Positions 42,381 to 53,038 of a DNA stretch of 64,000 bases are shown in pieces. The position numbers and the translations under genes are program-made. The stretch covers positions 4,038,624-4,102,623 of the forward strand of contig NZ_HG322951.1 in the NCBI RefSeq assembly GCF_000455325.1, read 5' to 3'. Within the stretch, counting starts at the first letter, position 1. Every line of letters begins with the position of its first letter. The stretch is from Mycolicibacterium septicum DSM 44393. GTDB lineage: Bacteria; Actinomycetota; Actinomycetes; Mycobacteriales; Mycobacteriaceae. The notes under the pieces are model-generated. The model was not told where the DNA came from and ran no database searches. It saw only the letters and a program-made list of their open reading frames with translations.

Positions 42381-44672
42381 ATGGGCAGGCACAGCATTCC
42401 CGACCCTGAGGATGCCCCCGACGAGCCCGACCACGGGCCCGTCGGCGACTCCGGTCACTCCGGCGAGTACGAGCGTCCCCGCGGCGACCAGTCACGGCGC
42501 GCCGGAGACGAATTCGACACGCCCGGGCATCAGGCCGATCGCGGGTACCGGGATGCGCCCGGGTACCGCGAGGGGCCTGACTACCGGGACGACCGGGGGT
42601 ACCGGGCCGAGCCCGATTACCGCACGCCCCAGTACGCCGACGGTGACGACGACTACGAATCCGACTATCGCGATTCGGAATACGCCGATTACGAAGAAGC
42701 GGAGTACGACGAAGCCGATTACGCCGAGGACGACGAGGGCTACGAAGACGAATACGTCGACGGCTACCGCGGCAAGTACGCCCCTGCCGACGACGGCTAT
42801 GCCGCGGACTATTCCGACGAGTATTCCGACGGCGACGACTACGCCGATGATCAACCGACCGCGCAGTTCGGCGCGGTCTCCGAACCGCCACCCCCGTCCA
42901 CCCCGACGAGTCGCCAGCGCGGCGACTGGGACGGTGAATGGACCGGCAGCCACCGCGCTGTCGAGTCCGGGCGTCGCGGTGTCAGCATCGGCGTGATCGT
43001 CGCGCTGTGCACCGTGGTGGCCGTGGTCGGCGCAATGATCCTGTGGAAGTTCTTCGGTGACGTCCTCGCCGGCCGCAGCGACGCCGCGGCCGCGCGCTGC
43101 GTCGACGGCGAACTCGGGGTCGCCGTGATCGCCGACCCCACCATCTCGTCCCGCATCGAGGGACTGGCCAACACCTACAACGAGTCGGTCAGCCCCGTGG
43201 GTGACCGCTGCGTCAAGGTGCGCGTGCAGTCCGCCGATTCCGACCGGGTGGTCAGTGGCTTCGCCAACGCGTGGCCGAGCGAGCTCGGCGACCGTCCGGC
43301 GCTGTGGATTCCGGCGAGCAGCATCGCCGAGGCGCGGCTGGAGGCGACCGCCGGCGCCAAGACGGTCAGCGACAGCCGCTCCCTGGTCACCTCACCGGTT
43401 CTGCTCGCGGTCCGTCCGCAGCTCAAGGACGCACTGGCACAACAGACCTGGGCCACCCTGCCGCAACTGCAGAGCAGCCCGGCAGCGATGAACGCGCTCA
43501 AGCTACCCGGTTGGGGCACACTCAAACTCGCACTGCCGACCCACAGCAACGGCGATGCCGCCGCCCTGGCCGTCGAGGCCGTCGCCGCGGCATCTGCCCC
43601 CGCGGGCGCACCGGCGACCTCGGGCATGAGCGGTGTCAACAGCCTGCTCCGCGGGCAGCCCAAACTCGACGACTCCGAGCTGGGAACCGCCATGGACGCG
43701 CTGCTCAATGCCTCCGATCCGGCGACCGCGCCGGTGCACGCGGTGGCCACCACCGAACAGCAGATCTTCCAGCGGGGCACCTCGCTCGACAACGCCAAGT
43801 CCTCGTTGGCCGGCTGGCTGCCGCCCGGACCGACCGCCACCGCCGACTACCCGACGGTGCTGCTGGCCGGAGACTGGCTGGAGAAGGAACAGGTCACCGC
43901 GGCCAACGAGTTCGCCCGCTATCTGCGCAAGCCGGAGCAGCTGGCCGAGCTCGCCAAGGCCGGGTTCCGCGCCGAGGGAACGACGCCGCCGTCCAGCGAC
44001 GTCACCGGGTTCTCCCAGCTCGCGGCGCCGCTGTCGATCGGTGACAACACCATGCGGGTGACGCTGGCGAACTCGACGGCCGCGCCGTCTGGGAATCCGG
44101 CGGTCACCATCATGCTCGACCAGTCGATGCCCACCGAGGAGGGCGGCAAGTCCCGGTTGGCCAACGTCGTGGCCGCGCTCGACAGCCGGCTCAAGGCACT
44201 GCCGGACACCGCCTCGGTCGGGTTGTGGACCTTCGACGGCACCGAGGGCCGCTCCGAGATCTCGACCGGGCCGCTGGCCGAACCGGTGAGCGGTCAACGC
44301 CGCTCCGATGCGCTGACCTCGACGCTGGACGAACAGTCCGCGTCCGGTGGCGGCGCGGTGTCGTTCACCACGCTGCGGATGCTCTACACCGAGGCACTGT
44401 CGAAATACCGTGAGGGCCAGACCAACTCGATTCTGGTGATCACCACCGGGCCACACACCGATCAGAGCCTGGACGGGGCCGGGCTGCAGGAGTACATCCG
44501 CGGCGCATTCGACCCTGCCCGCCCGATCGCGGTCAACGTGATCGATTTCGGCAGCAGCTCCGACCGGGCCACCTGGGAGGCTGTCGCGCAGGCGAGTAGC
44601 GGCACCTACCAACACATCTCCAGCTCGGCCTCGCCCGAGTTGGCCACCGCCGTCAACACCCTACTGGGCTGA
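42381..44672 (+). CDS. Membrane-anchored substrate-binding/VWA-domain protein
   Basis: A 763-residue protein like Rv1836c. Residues 30-165 are a low-complexity acidic tract rich in Tyr, Asp and Glu. One membrane helix follows at about 199-222 (VSIGVIVALCTVVAVVG). Residues 235-555 resemble a bacterial solute-binding fold and 570-760 a von Willebrand factor A domain. Its metal site is degenerate: D580-x-S582-x-P in MLDQSMPTEE instead of D-x-S-x-S. The extracytoplasmic part may bind a protein partner in the cell wall. Function unknown. GTTAGGA precedes the ATG. Confidence 0.85.
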   Translation: MGRHSIPDPEDAPDEPDHGPVGDSGHSGEYERPRGDQSRRAGDEFDTPGHQADRGYRDAPGYREGPDYRDDRGYRAEPDYRTPQYADGDDDYESDYRDSEYADYEEAEYDEADYAEDDEGYEDEYVDGYRGKYAPADDGYAADYSDEYSDGDDYADDQPTAQFGAVSEPPPPSTPTSRQRGDWDGEWTGSHRAVESGRRGVSIGVIVALCTVVAVVGAMILWKFFGDVLAGRSDAAAARCVDGELGVAVIADPTISSRIEGLANTYNESVSPVGDRCVKVRVQSADSDRVVSGFANAWPSELGDRPALWIPASSIAEARLEATAGAKTVSDSRSLVTSPVLLAVRPQLKDALAQQTWATLPQLQSSPAAMNALKLPGWGTLKLALPTHSNGDAAALAVEAVAAASAPAGAPATSGMSGVNSLLRGQPKLDDSELGTAMDALLNASDPATAPVHAVATTEQQIFQRGTSLDNAKSSLAGWLPPGPTATADYPTVLLAGDWLEKEQVTAANEFARYLRKPEQLAELAKAGFRAEGTTPPSSDVTGFSQLAAPLSIGDNTMRVTLANSTAAPSGNPAVTIMLDQSMPTEEGGKSRLANVVAALDSRLKALPDTASVGLWTFDGTEGRSEISTGPLAEPVSGQRRSDALTSTLDEQSASGGGAVSFTTLRMLYTEALSKYREGQTNSILVITTGPHTDQSLDGAGLQEYIRGAFDPARPIAVNVIDFGSSSDRATWEAVAQASSGTYQHISSSASPELATAVNTLLG

Positions 44673-44715
44673 TCCGCGAGCAGGCGATGTCACACGTCAC
44701 GGTTAACGTGGCGCT

Positions 44716-45138
44716 GTGACCGCGTACTGGATCAACACCATCAGCCGGACGCACGTACTGCGGGCCGTCGCCGGTGGCTTCACGCAGGCCAACCACGGAA
44801 AGGCCGACGGGGTCCGTCGGCTCAGTCGCGGTGACGAGATCATCTTCTACTCACCCAAGTCGGACTACCCCGACGGCGCCGTGCTGCAGACGTTCACGGC
44901 ACTCGGAACAGTCACCGACGACGAGCCCTACCAAGTCGAATTGAGTCCCGACTTCCATCCGTACCGACGCCATGTGGCATTCGCCGACTGCGTCGAGACA
45001 CCCATCCGGCCGCTCATCGACGAACTCGATTTCATCGAGGACAAGCGCCGCTGGGGCTACCGGTTCCGGTTCGGCCTGTTCAGCATCGACCGACACGACT
45101 TCGAGCTCATCCGTTCGGCGATGACCCCGTCACCCTGA
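44716..45138 (+). CDS. EVE (PUA-like) domain protein
   Basis: A 140-residue single EVE domain with the family start YWINTISRTHVLRAVAGGFTQANHGKADGVRRL, the FYSPKSDYPDGAVLQTFTALGTV strand and the late WGYRFRFGLFSIDRHDFELI. EVE domains bind modified bases or nucleotides in DNA or RNA. The GTG at 44716 lies 6 nt after a TAACGT -10 (44704-44709), so the mRNA is probably leaderless. It converges on gcvP with a 9-bp gap. It is not next to any restriction or modification gene here. Confidence 0.9.
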   Translation: MTAYWINTISRTHVLRAVAGGFTQANHGKADGVRRLSRGDEIIFYSPKSDYPDGAVLQTFTALGTVTDDEPYQVELSPDFHPYRRHVAFADCVETPIRPLIDELDFIEDKRRWGYRFRFGLFSIDRHDFELIRSAMTPSP

Positions 45139-45147
45139 CAGGGGCCG

Positions 45148-47979
<2,832 letters not shown>

Positions 47980-48019
47980 GACACTCTCCTGAGGCGCAGA
48001 CGTGCTCAGACGTCCTACA

Positions 48020-48243
48020 GTCCCTCTCCCTCTGTCGTCGACCCGGTCCGGGTGCCTGAGAGATTCAGCCCCGGTACGGGACTTTTCCCCATGGGCGGGT
48101 GCCCAGGGGGCACCACTTTCCAGAGGCATCGGGGCCTGGCGCGGTCCTGGGTGCCTGAGAGGTTGACGGAGAGGTATTGCTCCTTCGGCGTCCGTGGCTG
48201 GCTGTCACGAAGCTCTCCCGCGCGAGGGCGATGCGTCCCTCAT
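48020..48243 (-). promoter_or_regulatory. Tandem glycine riboswitch upstream of gcvP
   Basis: On the minus strand two aptamers follow each other. The first (about 48243-48130) has GGGAGAGC, then GCCGAAGGAGCAA, then CTCTCAGGCACCCAGGACCG. The second (about 48130-48020) has CTCTGGAAAG, a long P3 hairpin, then CTCTCAGGCACCCGGACCGG and a closing GACAGAGGGAG. CTCTCAGG and GAAGGAGCAA are the gcvT-class core sequences. About 40 nt separate it from the gcvP GTG. In Gram-positive bacteria glycine binding usually turns gcv genes on. Confidence 0.9.
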
Positions 48244-48295
48244 CCTACCGGGCATCCACCGGCTTCTCCGCATACCCGCGTGCCGACGCGCAGGT

Positions 48296-48319
48296 GCCCC
48301 GCATCACCGGATGCGGGGC
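48296..48319 (-). terminator. Hairpin terminator after the ftsR-like gene
   Basis: A 10-bp perfect stem (GCCCCGCATC at 48296-48305, GATGCGGGGC at 48310-48319) with loop ACCG lies 28 bp beyond the stop at 48347. It separates the regulator gene from the glycine riboswitch. The rest of 48244-48346 shows nothing else I can name. Confidence 0.75.
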
Positions 48320-48346
48320 GCCTAGGTGTCTGGTCGGGAGGGAGGG

Positions 48347-48967
48347 TCAGCCGATCTTGCGGTCGCGGCTTTTGCGCCGCGACGCCAGCTCATCCTCGGG
48401 TGATGCGATGGACTCGCCGCCGTCGGCACGCTCACCCGGGAAATCGGCGATGGTGCCGGTCAGCTCGCGCATGGCGCCGGATACCGCGATGCCGAACACG
48501 CCCTGACCGCCCTGCAGCAGGTCGACAACCTCTTCGGCGGACGTGCACTCGTAGACCGTGGTGCCGTCGGAGAACAGGGTGATGTTGGCCAGATCCTGCA
48601 CGCCGCGCTGGCGCAGGTGGTCGACCGCGACCCGGATGTTGTGCAACGAGATGCCGGTGTCGAGCAACCGCTTGACGATCTTGAGGACCAGAACGTCCTT
48701 GAACGAGTAGAGGCGCTGGCTGCCCGAACCGGCCGCGCCCCGGATGGAGGGAACCACCAGGGAGGTGCGCGCCCAGTAATCGAGCTGCCGGTAGGTGATC
48801 CCGGCGATCTGGCACGCGCTGGGGCCGCGGTAACCGACGAGTTCGTCAGGAACCGAATCGTCGGGGAACAGCCCACCCTGCACGGGTTCGCCAGCCGGCC
48901 TGACAGGCGGCTCCGCGCCGCTCCCGGTGGTCAGATCCAGCTCTTCCTGCCGTGGCGTGTCACCCAC
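48347..48967 (-). CDS. ftsR: MerR-family regulator, FtsR-like
   Basis: A 206-residue regulator. The winged helix is at about residues 43-105 (CQIAGITYRQLDYWARTSLVVP; QRLYSFKDVLVLKIVKRLLDTGISLHNIRVAVDHL). Orthologues at this position (Rv1830 in M. tuberculosis, FtsR in Corynebacterium) activate ftsZ and control cell division. The C-terminal tail is charged and likely flexible. GTG 48967 has AGAGG 8 nt upstream. It is the last gene of the series from secA2 before the gcvP riboswitch, with a strong terminator behind it. Confidence 0.88.
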   Translation of the reverse strand: MGDTPRQEELDLTTGSGAEPPVRPAGEPVQGGLFPDDSVPDELVGYRGPSACQIAGITYRQLDYWARTSLVVPSIRGAAGSGSQRLYSFKDVLVLKIVKRLLDTGISLHNIRVAVDHLRQRGVQDLANITLFSDGTTVYECTSAEEVVDLLQGGQGVFGIAVSGAMRELTGTIADFPGERADGGESIASPEDELASRRKSRDRKIG

Positions 48968-49222
48968 TGTGAATCCTCTCGCCGTTCGAACTCGCCCGCG
49001 TCGTACTGCTAAGTCATGTACCGCGGCCACCTGTGCCGCGGCGGTTTGCTGCGAGCTCGAATGTGTCGAGCATACGCTTCCCGCCGAGCCCTGATTGCCC
49101 GCTGCAGAGAAAGTATGGCGCCCGAATTCCCGCCCGATTGGCTCCCGCGCCGCGTGTTGACACCGGTATGCCTACTTGAGACGTATCCGTGATCTGCGAC
49201 GGCGCAGCGGCCCGGGCGACGG

Positions 49223-49717
49223 TCATGTGGCCTTGAAGTCGTCCGGGGAAACGCTGTCCAGGAATTCCTTGAACTTCTCGACCTCGTCCTCGCGGACGGT
49301 CCCGGCAGCCTCTTCGTCGTTCTCGTCGGGGATCAGCAGGCCGGCCTCGGCCAGCACCGCCTCCTCCACGTAGATCGGGACGCCGACACGCAGGGCGATC
49401 GCCACCGAGTCCGAGGGCCTGGCCGACACCTTGATGTCGCGGTCGAAGATCAGGTCGGCGTAGAAGGTGCCTTCCTGCAGGTCGACGATCCGCACCTCTT
49501 TGAGCGAATGCCCAAGGGCGGTAATGACATCTCGGATCAGGTCGTGGGTGAGCGGCCGGGCGGGCTCGACGCCCTGCTGTTCCAGCGCGATCGCGGCAGC
49601 CTCCGACTGCCCGATCCAGATCGGTAGGTAGCGATCACCATTGGATTCCCGCAAAAGCAACACGGGCTGGTTCTGCGGCTGTTCCACCCGAATGCCGACC
49701 ACGCGAACCTCAGCCAT
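49223..49717 (-). CDS. Bifunctional nuclease-family protein (DUF151)
   Basis: A 164-residue protein of the BFN family with the core YLPIWIGQSEAAAIALEQQGVEPARPLTHDLI (about residues 30-61; metal/nucleic-acid face) and IKVSARPSDSVAIALRVGVPIYV. Plant and bacterial relatives have RNase and DNase activity, though the activity of the mycobacterial protein (Rv1829) is not settled. It sits between two MerR-type regulator genes. GGAGGGC precedes the ATG. The 255 bp after its stop hold only a 7-bp hairpin at 49021-49041 that might act as a terminator. Confidence 0.9.
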   Translation of the reverse strand: MAEVRVVGIRVEQPQNQPVLLLRESNGDRYLPIWIGQSEAAAIALEQQGVEPARPLTHDLIRDVITALGHSLKEVRIVDLQEGTFYADLIFDRDIKVSARPSDSVAIALRVGVPIYVEEAVLAEAGLLIPDENDEEAAGTVREDEVEKFKEFLDSVSPDDFKAT

Positions 49718-49840
49718 CTGTGCCTGCCCTCCGCACCGCCGTGCCGTTTCGTCGAATCTTCGTCCGTCGCACCGTCCGCCATCACCACATTGCCAGGGGT
49801 CCCGACGTAGACGAACTGGCCGTCAAAACGAGTCTAGTCC

Positions 49841-50590
49841 TCAGCGATCCAGAACGTCGCGTACGGCGGACTTGATGAGCGACGTGTGCAGGGTGATCGC
49901 CAGGGCGGCCACCTCACGCGCCAGATCGTCGGCGCGGTCGCGGGCTCCGGCCTTGCCCGCCTTGCCCACCGGGCCCGCGATCTGGGCGATCAGGTCAGAT
50001 TGCCGGTCCGCCGCGGAGCGGAAAGCCCGCAGGTGTCGGGGCTCGACACCGTAGTCACCGAGGGCGCGCGCGCACTGCGCGATCACCACCGAATGTTCGT
50101 CGAAAAGCCCAGCGGGCCCGGCGGTGATGATGCCGTTGCGCACCAGCGCCCCCAGCATCTCGTCGTCGATGCCCGACCGGGCCAACAGATCTTCACGGGA
50201 CAGCCGGACCTGGGGCGGCGCCACCGCCGAAACACCGGCGGCGCCGTCCGCCGAGCCGTCCCCACCCTCGGATACCGGCACCAGACGCGGCACACCGTAG
50301 GCGGATCCCGCCTGTGGCAACTCACCGTCGGGTTGGGCGTCCAACTGGGCCTTGATCACCTTCAACGGCAGGTACTGGTCACGCTGCGCGGTCAGGATGA
50401 ACCTCAACCGCGCACAGTCGTACGCGGTGAACCGCCGGTACCCCGACGCGGTGCGCTGCGGCGTGACCAGTCCCTCTGCCTCGAGGAATCGGATCTTGGA
50501 GATGCTGATGTCCGGAAAGTCGCCCCGCAGCAGGTCCAGCACTGCGCCGATCGACATCCCGGCCAGTGCAGGTCTGTCGGGGGCAGTCAT
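49841..50590 (-). CDS. MerR-family regulator (Rv1828-like)
   Basis: A 249-residue regulator. The N-terminal winged helix (residues 10-75) reads SIGAVLDLLRGDFPDISISKIRFLEAEGLV, then SGYRRFTAYDCARLRFILTAQR. The C-terminal part (130-249) is a helical domain (VRLSREDLLARSGIDDEMLGALVRNGII; ALAITLHTSLIKSAVRDVLDR) unlike the coiled dimer arm of classic MerR. It starts 3 bp after the garA stop, so the two are co-translated. Target genes unknown. The orthologue is conserved across mycobacteria. Confidence 0.9.
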   Translation of the reverse strand: MTAPDRPALAGMSIGAVLDLLRGDFPDISISKIRFLEAEGLVTPQRTASGYRRFTAYDCARLRFILTAQRDQYLPLKVIKAQLDAQPDGELPQAGSAYGVPRLVPVSEGGDGSADGAAGVSAVAPPQVRLSREDLLARSGIDDEMLGALVRNGIITAGPAGLFDEHSVVIAQCARALGDYGVEPRHLRAFRSAADRQSDLIAQIAGPVGKAGKAGARDRADDLAREVAALAITLHTSLIKSAVRDVLDR

Positions 50591-50593
50591 CGG

Positions 50594-51073
50594 CTAGCTG
50601 GCGGAGCCGCTGTCGTCGTCAGACCGGGGACCGGTGAGGAACACCAGCCGGAACTTCCCGATCTGCACCTCGTCGCCGTTGGCGAGCACGGCCGAATCGA
50701 CCGGCTCGCGGTTGACATACGTCCCGTTGAGGCTGCCGACGTCGACAACCTGGAACTCGCTGCTCTCCAACCGGAACTCGGCGTGTCGGCGGCTCACCGT
50801 CACGTCATCGAGAAAAATATCGCTGTCCGGGTGACGCCCCGCCGACGTGGTCGGCTGATCGAGCAGGAAACGCGATCCGGCGTTCGGTCCGCGCTTGACG
50901 ACGAGCAATGCCGAACCCGCGGGCAGGCCCTCGACACCGGATACGGCGCCTTCGGTACCGGCCGCGGCGGGCGCATCCAGTTCGTTCAAGAAGTCCGCGC
51001 GGAAAACCGATGTGGTTTCCACCGTCACGTCCTCCGACTGGTCGGCCCCCAAATTGCTGTCCTTGTCCGTCAC
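50594..51073 (-). CDS. garA: FHA-domain metabolic switch protein GarA
   Basis: A 159-residue cytosolic regulator. The N-terminal phospho-switch VETTSVFRADFLNELDAP has T20 and T21, matching the PknG and PknB sites of mycobacterial GarA. The FHA domain (about 50-140) has GSRFLLDQPTTSAGRHPDSD, VSRRHAEFRL and SLNGTYVNREPV. Unphosphorylated GarA inhibits 2-oxoglutarate decarboxylase and NAD-glutamate dehydrogenase and stimulates glutamate synthase. Here it sits between gcvH and a MerR gene, as in Rv1827. GTG 51073 follows AGGAG. Confidence 0.95.
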   Translation of the reverse strand: MTDKDSNLGADQSEDVTVETTSVFRADFLNELDAPAAAGTEGAVSGVEGLPAGSALLVVKRGPNAGSRFLLDQPTTSAGRHPDSDIFLDDVTVSRRHAEFRLESSEFQVVDVGSLNGTYVNREPVDSAVLANGDEVQIGKFRLVFLTGPRSDDDSGSAS

Positions 51074-51262
51074 CCGCTGCTCCTCACTGGCTGCTGTGGC
51101 GTTGCCCGGCGTGGCCCCAGCCCATCGTCGGTCTCATGTCGACCGTACCGCGCATCAGGCATCGTTGGGTCCACCACCGCCGGATCCGATGGGGAAGATA
51201 TCTGCGCGCCGGGCACGGCCCAACCGGTCTTGGCGACCGGCCGTGGAAACCCTAACAATTAC

Positions 51263-51658
51263 TCACTCGGTCACGGCGGCGCGGTAGCCGTCCGCGTCGA
51301 GCAAACCGGCCAGGGCGTCCTCGAGCGTGCCCTCCTCGAGCCGCAGATCGACCAGCCAGCCTTCGCCGTAGGGGTCGGAGTTGACCAGCTGCGGGCTACC
51401 GTCCAGATCACCGTTGACCGCAACGACTTTCGCCGCGACGGGGGCGTACAGGTCCGACACCGACTTGGTCGACTCGACCTCGCCGAACGCATCGCCGGCT
51501 GCCAGCTGGGCACCGACGTCGGGCAGCTGCACGAACACCACATCGCCCAGGGCGGACTGCGCGTAATCGGTGATGCCGACGCGCACCGTGTCGTCACCGG
51601 TACGCAGTACCCACTCGTGCTCCGAGGTGTAGTACAGGTCGGCTGGGATCTCGCTCAC
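51263..51658 (-). CDS. gcvH: Glycine cleavage system H protein
   Basis: A 131-residue lipoyl carrier that moves the aminomethyl group from GcvP to GcvT. The lipoylated Lys is K65 in VESTKSVSDLYAPV. The ends YYTSEHEWVLRTGDDTVRVGITDYAQSALGDVVFVQLP (N-half; residues 9-46) and DPYGEGWLVDLRLE fit the family. GTG 51658 follows AGGAG and gives the usual length. The gene is not next to gcvP or gcvT; garA follows after 189 bp that hold no gene. Confidence 0.95.
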   Translation of the reverse strand: MSEIPADLYYTSEHEWVLRTGDDTVRVGITDYAQSALGDVVFVQLPDVGAQLAAGDAFGEVESTKSVSDLYAPVAAKVVAVNGDLDGSPQLVNSDPYGEGWLVDLRLEEGTLEDALAGLLDADGYRAAVTE

Positions 51659-51695
51659 GGCGCTCCTTTGGTTGTCGGGCGATGGGTTGCTGTAC

Positions 51696-52676
51696 TCACT
51701 TGACGGGCTGAGCGTATTGGCGTGGTTTCGGTTGCCGCAAGGCGGTGACGTCGACACGCTCGGCTTGTTGTACCACCATCGTGCCGCCGACGCGCTTGAC
51801 GCTGTCCATTGCCCCGCCGGGAATGTTCATCGCGGCCGCCAGCGTCGGCGGATCCCCTATCGCCAGAACAGAATACGGCGGCCGCAGGGTCACGTCGTCG
51901 GCGGTGAGCGCCCCAGGCGCACCGATGATCCAGGTGTCCAGGCCCACCCGCACCGCGGATTGCTGATCGCCGCCGCGGATCTCGATGGCCTCGGCCCCGG
52001 CGGCACGCAGCTCGTTGATCACATCGAGCATCGTCTCGGCAGGCACCCCGGGCGCGTTGTCCTCTATGGTGAGCGTCACTCCGGGGCCCGTCGCCGCCAC
52101 CGTGCCGATCTGGATGGACAGCGCCTCCAGCCGGGACTGCGCGTTCTCGATCGCGGCCTGATCGCTGCTGCCGGAGGCCTGTAACTGCTGCAGGGTCCGC
52201 TGCAGGTCGGCGACCTCGGTGTTGAGCGAGCCCTCACGTTGCTGCAGAGAATCCAGCAGCACCAGCAGATCCGCCGGCCGGGCGGTCTCCAGCGAATCCC
52301 CGGACTCGTTCTGGCGAACCTGTGTGACGATCGCCATGCCCAGCAGAATGCACAGCAGCACCCCGAGGCCGCCGAACATCAGCTGCGAACGGCTGCGGCG
52401 CACGATCCGAAGATTCCGGAACCGGCGTGGCGAGACATCCGCGGGCATCTCATGGCGGCCGTGGTGCTCGGCATGATGGTCCGGCTGGTGTTCCGGCGGC
52501 GCCTGTTCGGCCGGAGCTTTTTCGGGCTGCGCTTGTTCGGCCGGAGCTTTTTCGGCCTGAGCTTGTTCGGCCTGAGCCGCGGGCTGGGCATCAGCCTGCG
52601 CTTCGGGCTGCTCCGGCTCGGGGGCGCCGGCAGGCTCGTCCGGCTCGGCCGGGGGCGGAGATTCGGGTTCGCTCAT
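51696..52676 (-). CDS. DUF881 protein with Pro/Glu/Ala repeat and His-rich N-terminus
   Basis: A 326-residue membrane protein. Residues 1-95 are a disordered acidic tract with a 10-residue repeat (EKAPAEQAQP type, near residues 36-65) and a His cluster HQPDHHAEHHGRHEM. One helix crosses the membrane at about 98-120 (MFGGLGVLLCILLGMAIV), then a coiled coil (LLVLLDSLQQREGSLNTEV) and the extracytoplasmic DUF881 domain (GPGVTLTIEDNAPG; RPPYSVLAIGDP). DUF881 proteins occur in pairs with a small basic protein in actinobacteria and are linked to the cell envelope, but the role is unproven. Matches Rv1825. Confidence 0.88.
   Translation of the reverse strand: MSEPESPPPAEPDEPAGAPEPEQPEAQADAQPAAQAEQAQAEKAPAEQAQPEKAPAEQAPPEHQPDHHAEHHGRHEMPADVSPRRFRNLRIVRRSRSQLMFGGLGVLLCILLGMAIVTQVRQNESGDSLETARPADLLVLLDSLQQREGSLNTEVADLQRTLQQLQASGSSDQAAIENAQSRLEALSIQIGTVAATGPGVTLTIEDNAPGVPAETMLDVINELRAAGAEAIEIRGGDQQSAVRVGLDTWIIGAPGALTADDVTLRPPYSVLAIGDPPTLAAAMNIPGGAMDSVKRVGGTMVVQQAERVDVTALRQPKPRQYAQPVK
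52504..52570 (-). repeat. 30-bp in-frame tandem repeat inside the DUF881 gene
   Basis: The element TGTTCGGCC recurs at 52504, 52534 and 52564 with near-identical sequence between, a 30-bp period that encodes ten residues (core EKAPAEQA). Copy number is likely to vary between strains by slippage. Confidence 0.8.
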
Positions 52677-52677
52677 G

Positions 52678-53010
52678 TCAGGCGCCGAACAACCTGCGCC
52701 GCAGCGCCGCGGCGTTGCCGAAGATCCGGATGCCGAGGACCACGATGATCGCCGTCGACAACTGGGTACCGACGCCCAATTGATCGCCGACGTAGACGAT
52801 CAACGCGGCGACCAGCACGTTGAACACGAACGACACCACGAACACCTTGGCGTCGAATATCCGCTCCAGATAGGCCCTCAACCCGCCGAAGACCGCATCG
52901 AGTGCTGCCACCACGGCGATCGGAAGGTACGGCTCGACGAACTCGGGAACGCTCGGGTGGAATACCAACCCGAGCACGATCCCGACGACCAGTGCGACGA
53001 TCCCGATCAT
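52678..53010 (-). CDS. Small basic family membrane protein (DUF1290)
   Basis: A 110-residue protein with three helices (MIGIVALVVGIVLGLV; AVVAALDAVFGGLRAYLE; VVSFVFNVLVAALIVYVGDQLG). The conserved PYLPIAVVAALDAVFGG core (residues 27-43) is the family mark. It ends in a basic tail RRRLFGA. It lies between two DUF881 genes, 2 bp from the downstream one, as at Rv1824. The three probably form one envelope complex. No enzymatic motif. Confidence 0.9.
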   Translation of the reverse strand: MIGIVALVVGIVLGLVFHPSVPEFVEPYLPIAVVAALDAVFGGLRAYLERIFDAKVFVVSFVFNVLVAALIVYVGDQLGVGTQLSTAIIVVLGIRIFGNAAALRRRLFGA

Positions 53011-53038
53011 CTAACGGTCAATCCTGTGCACGTCAGGC

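Noticed and set aside
47980..48129. 50-codon N-terminal extension of gcvP
   Set aside because: It lies inside the second glycine aptamer; the GTG at 47979 has its own ribosome site.
49021..49041. CCGCGGC/GCCGCGG hairpin as terminator of the BFN gene
   Set aside because: It is 180 bp beyond the stop, has only 7 bp and lacks a U-tract; too weak to list as a feature.
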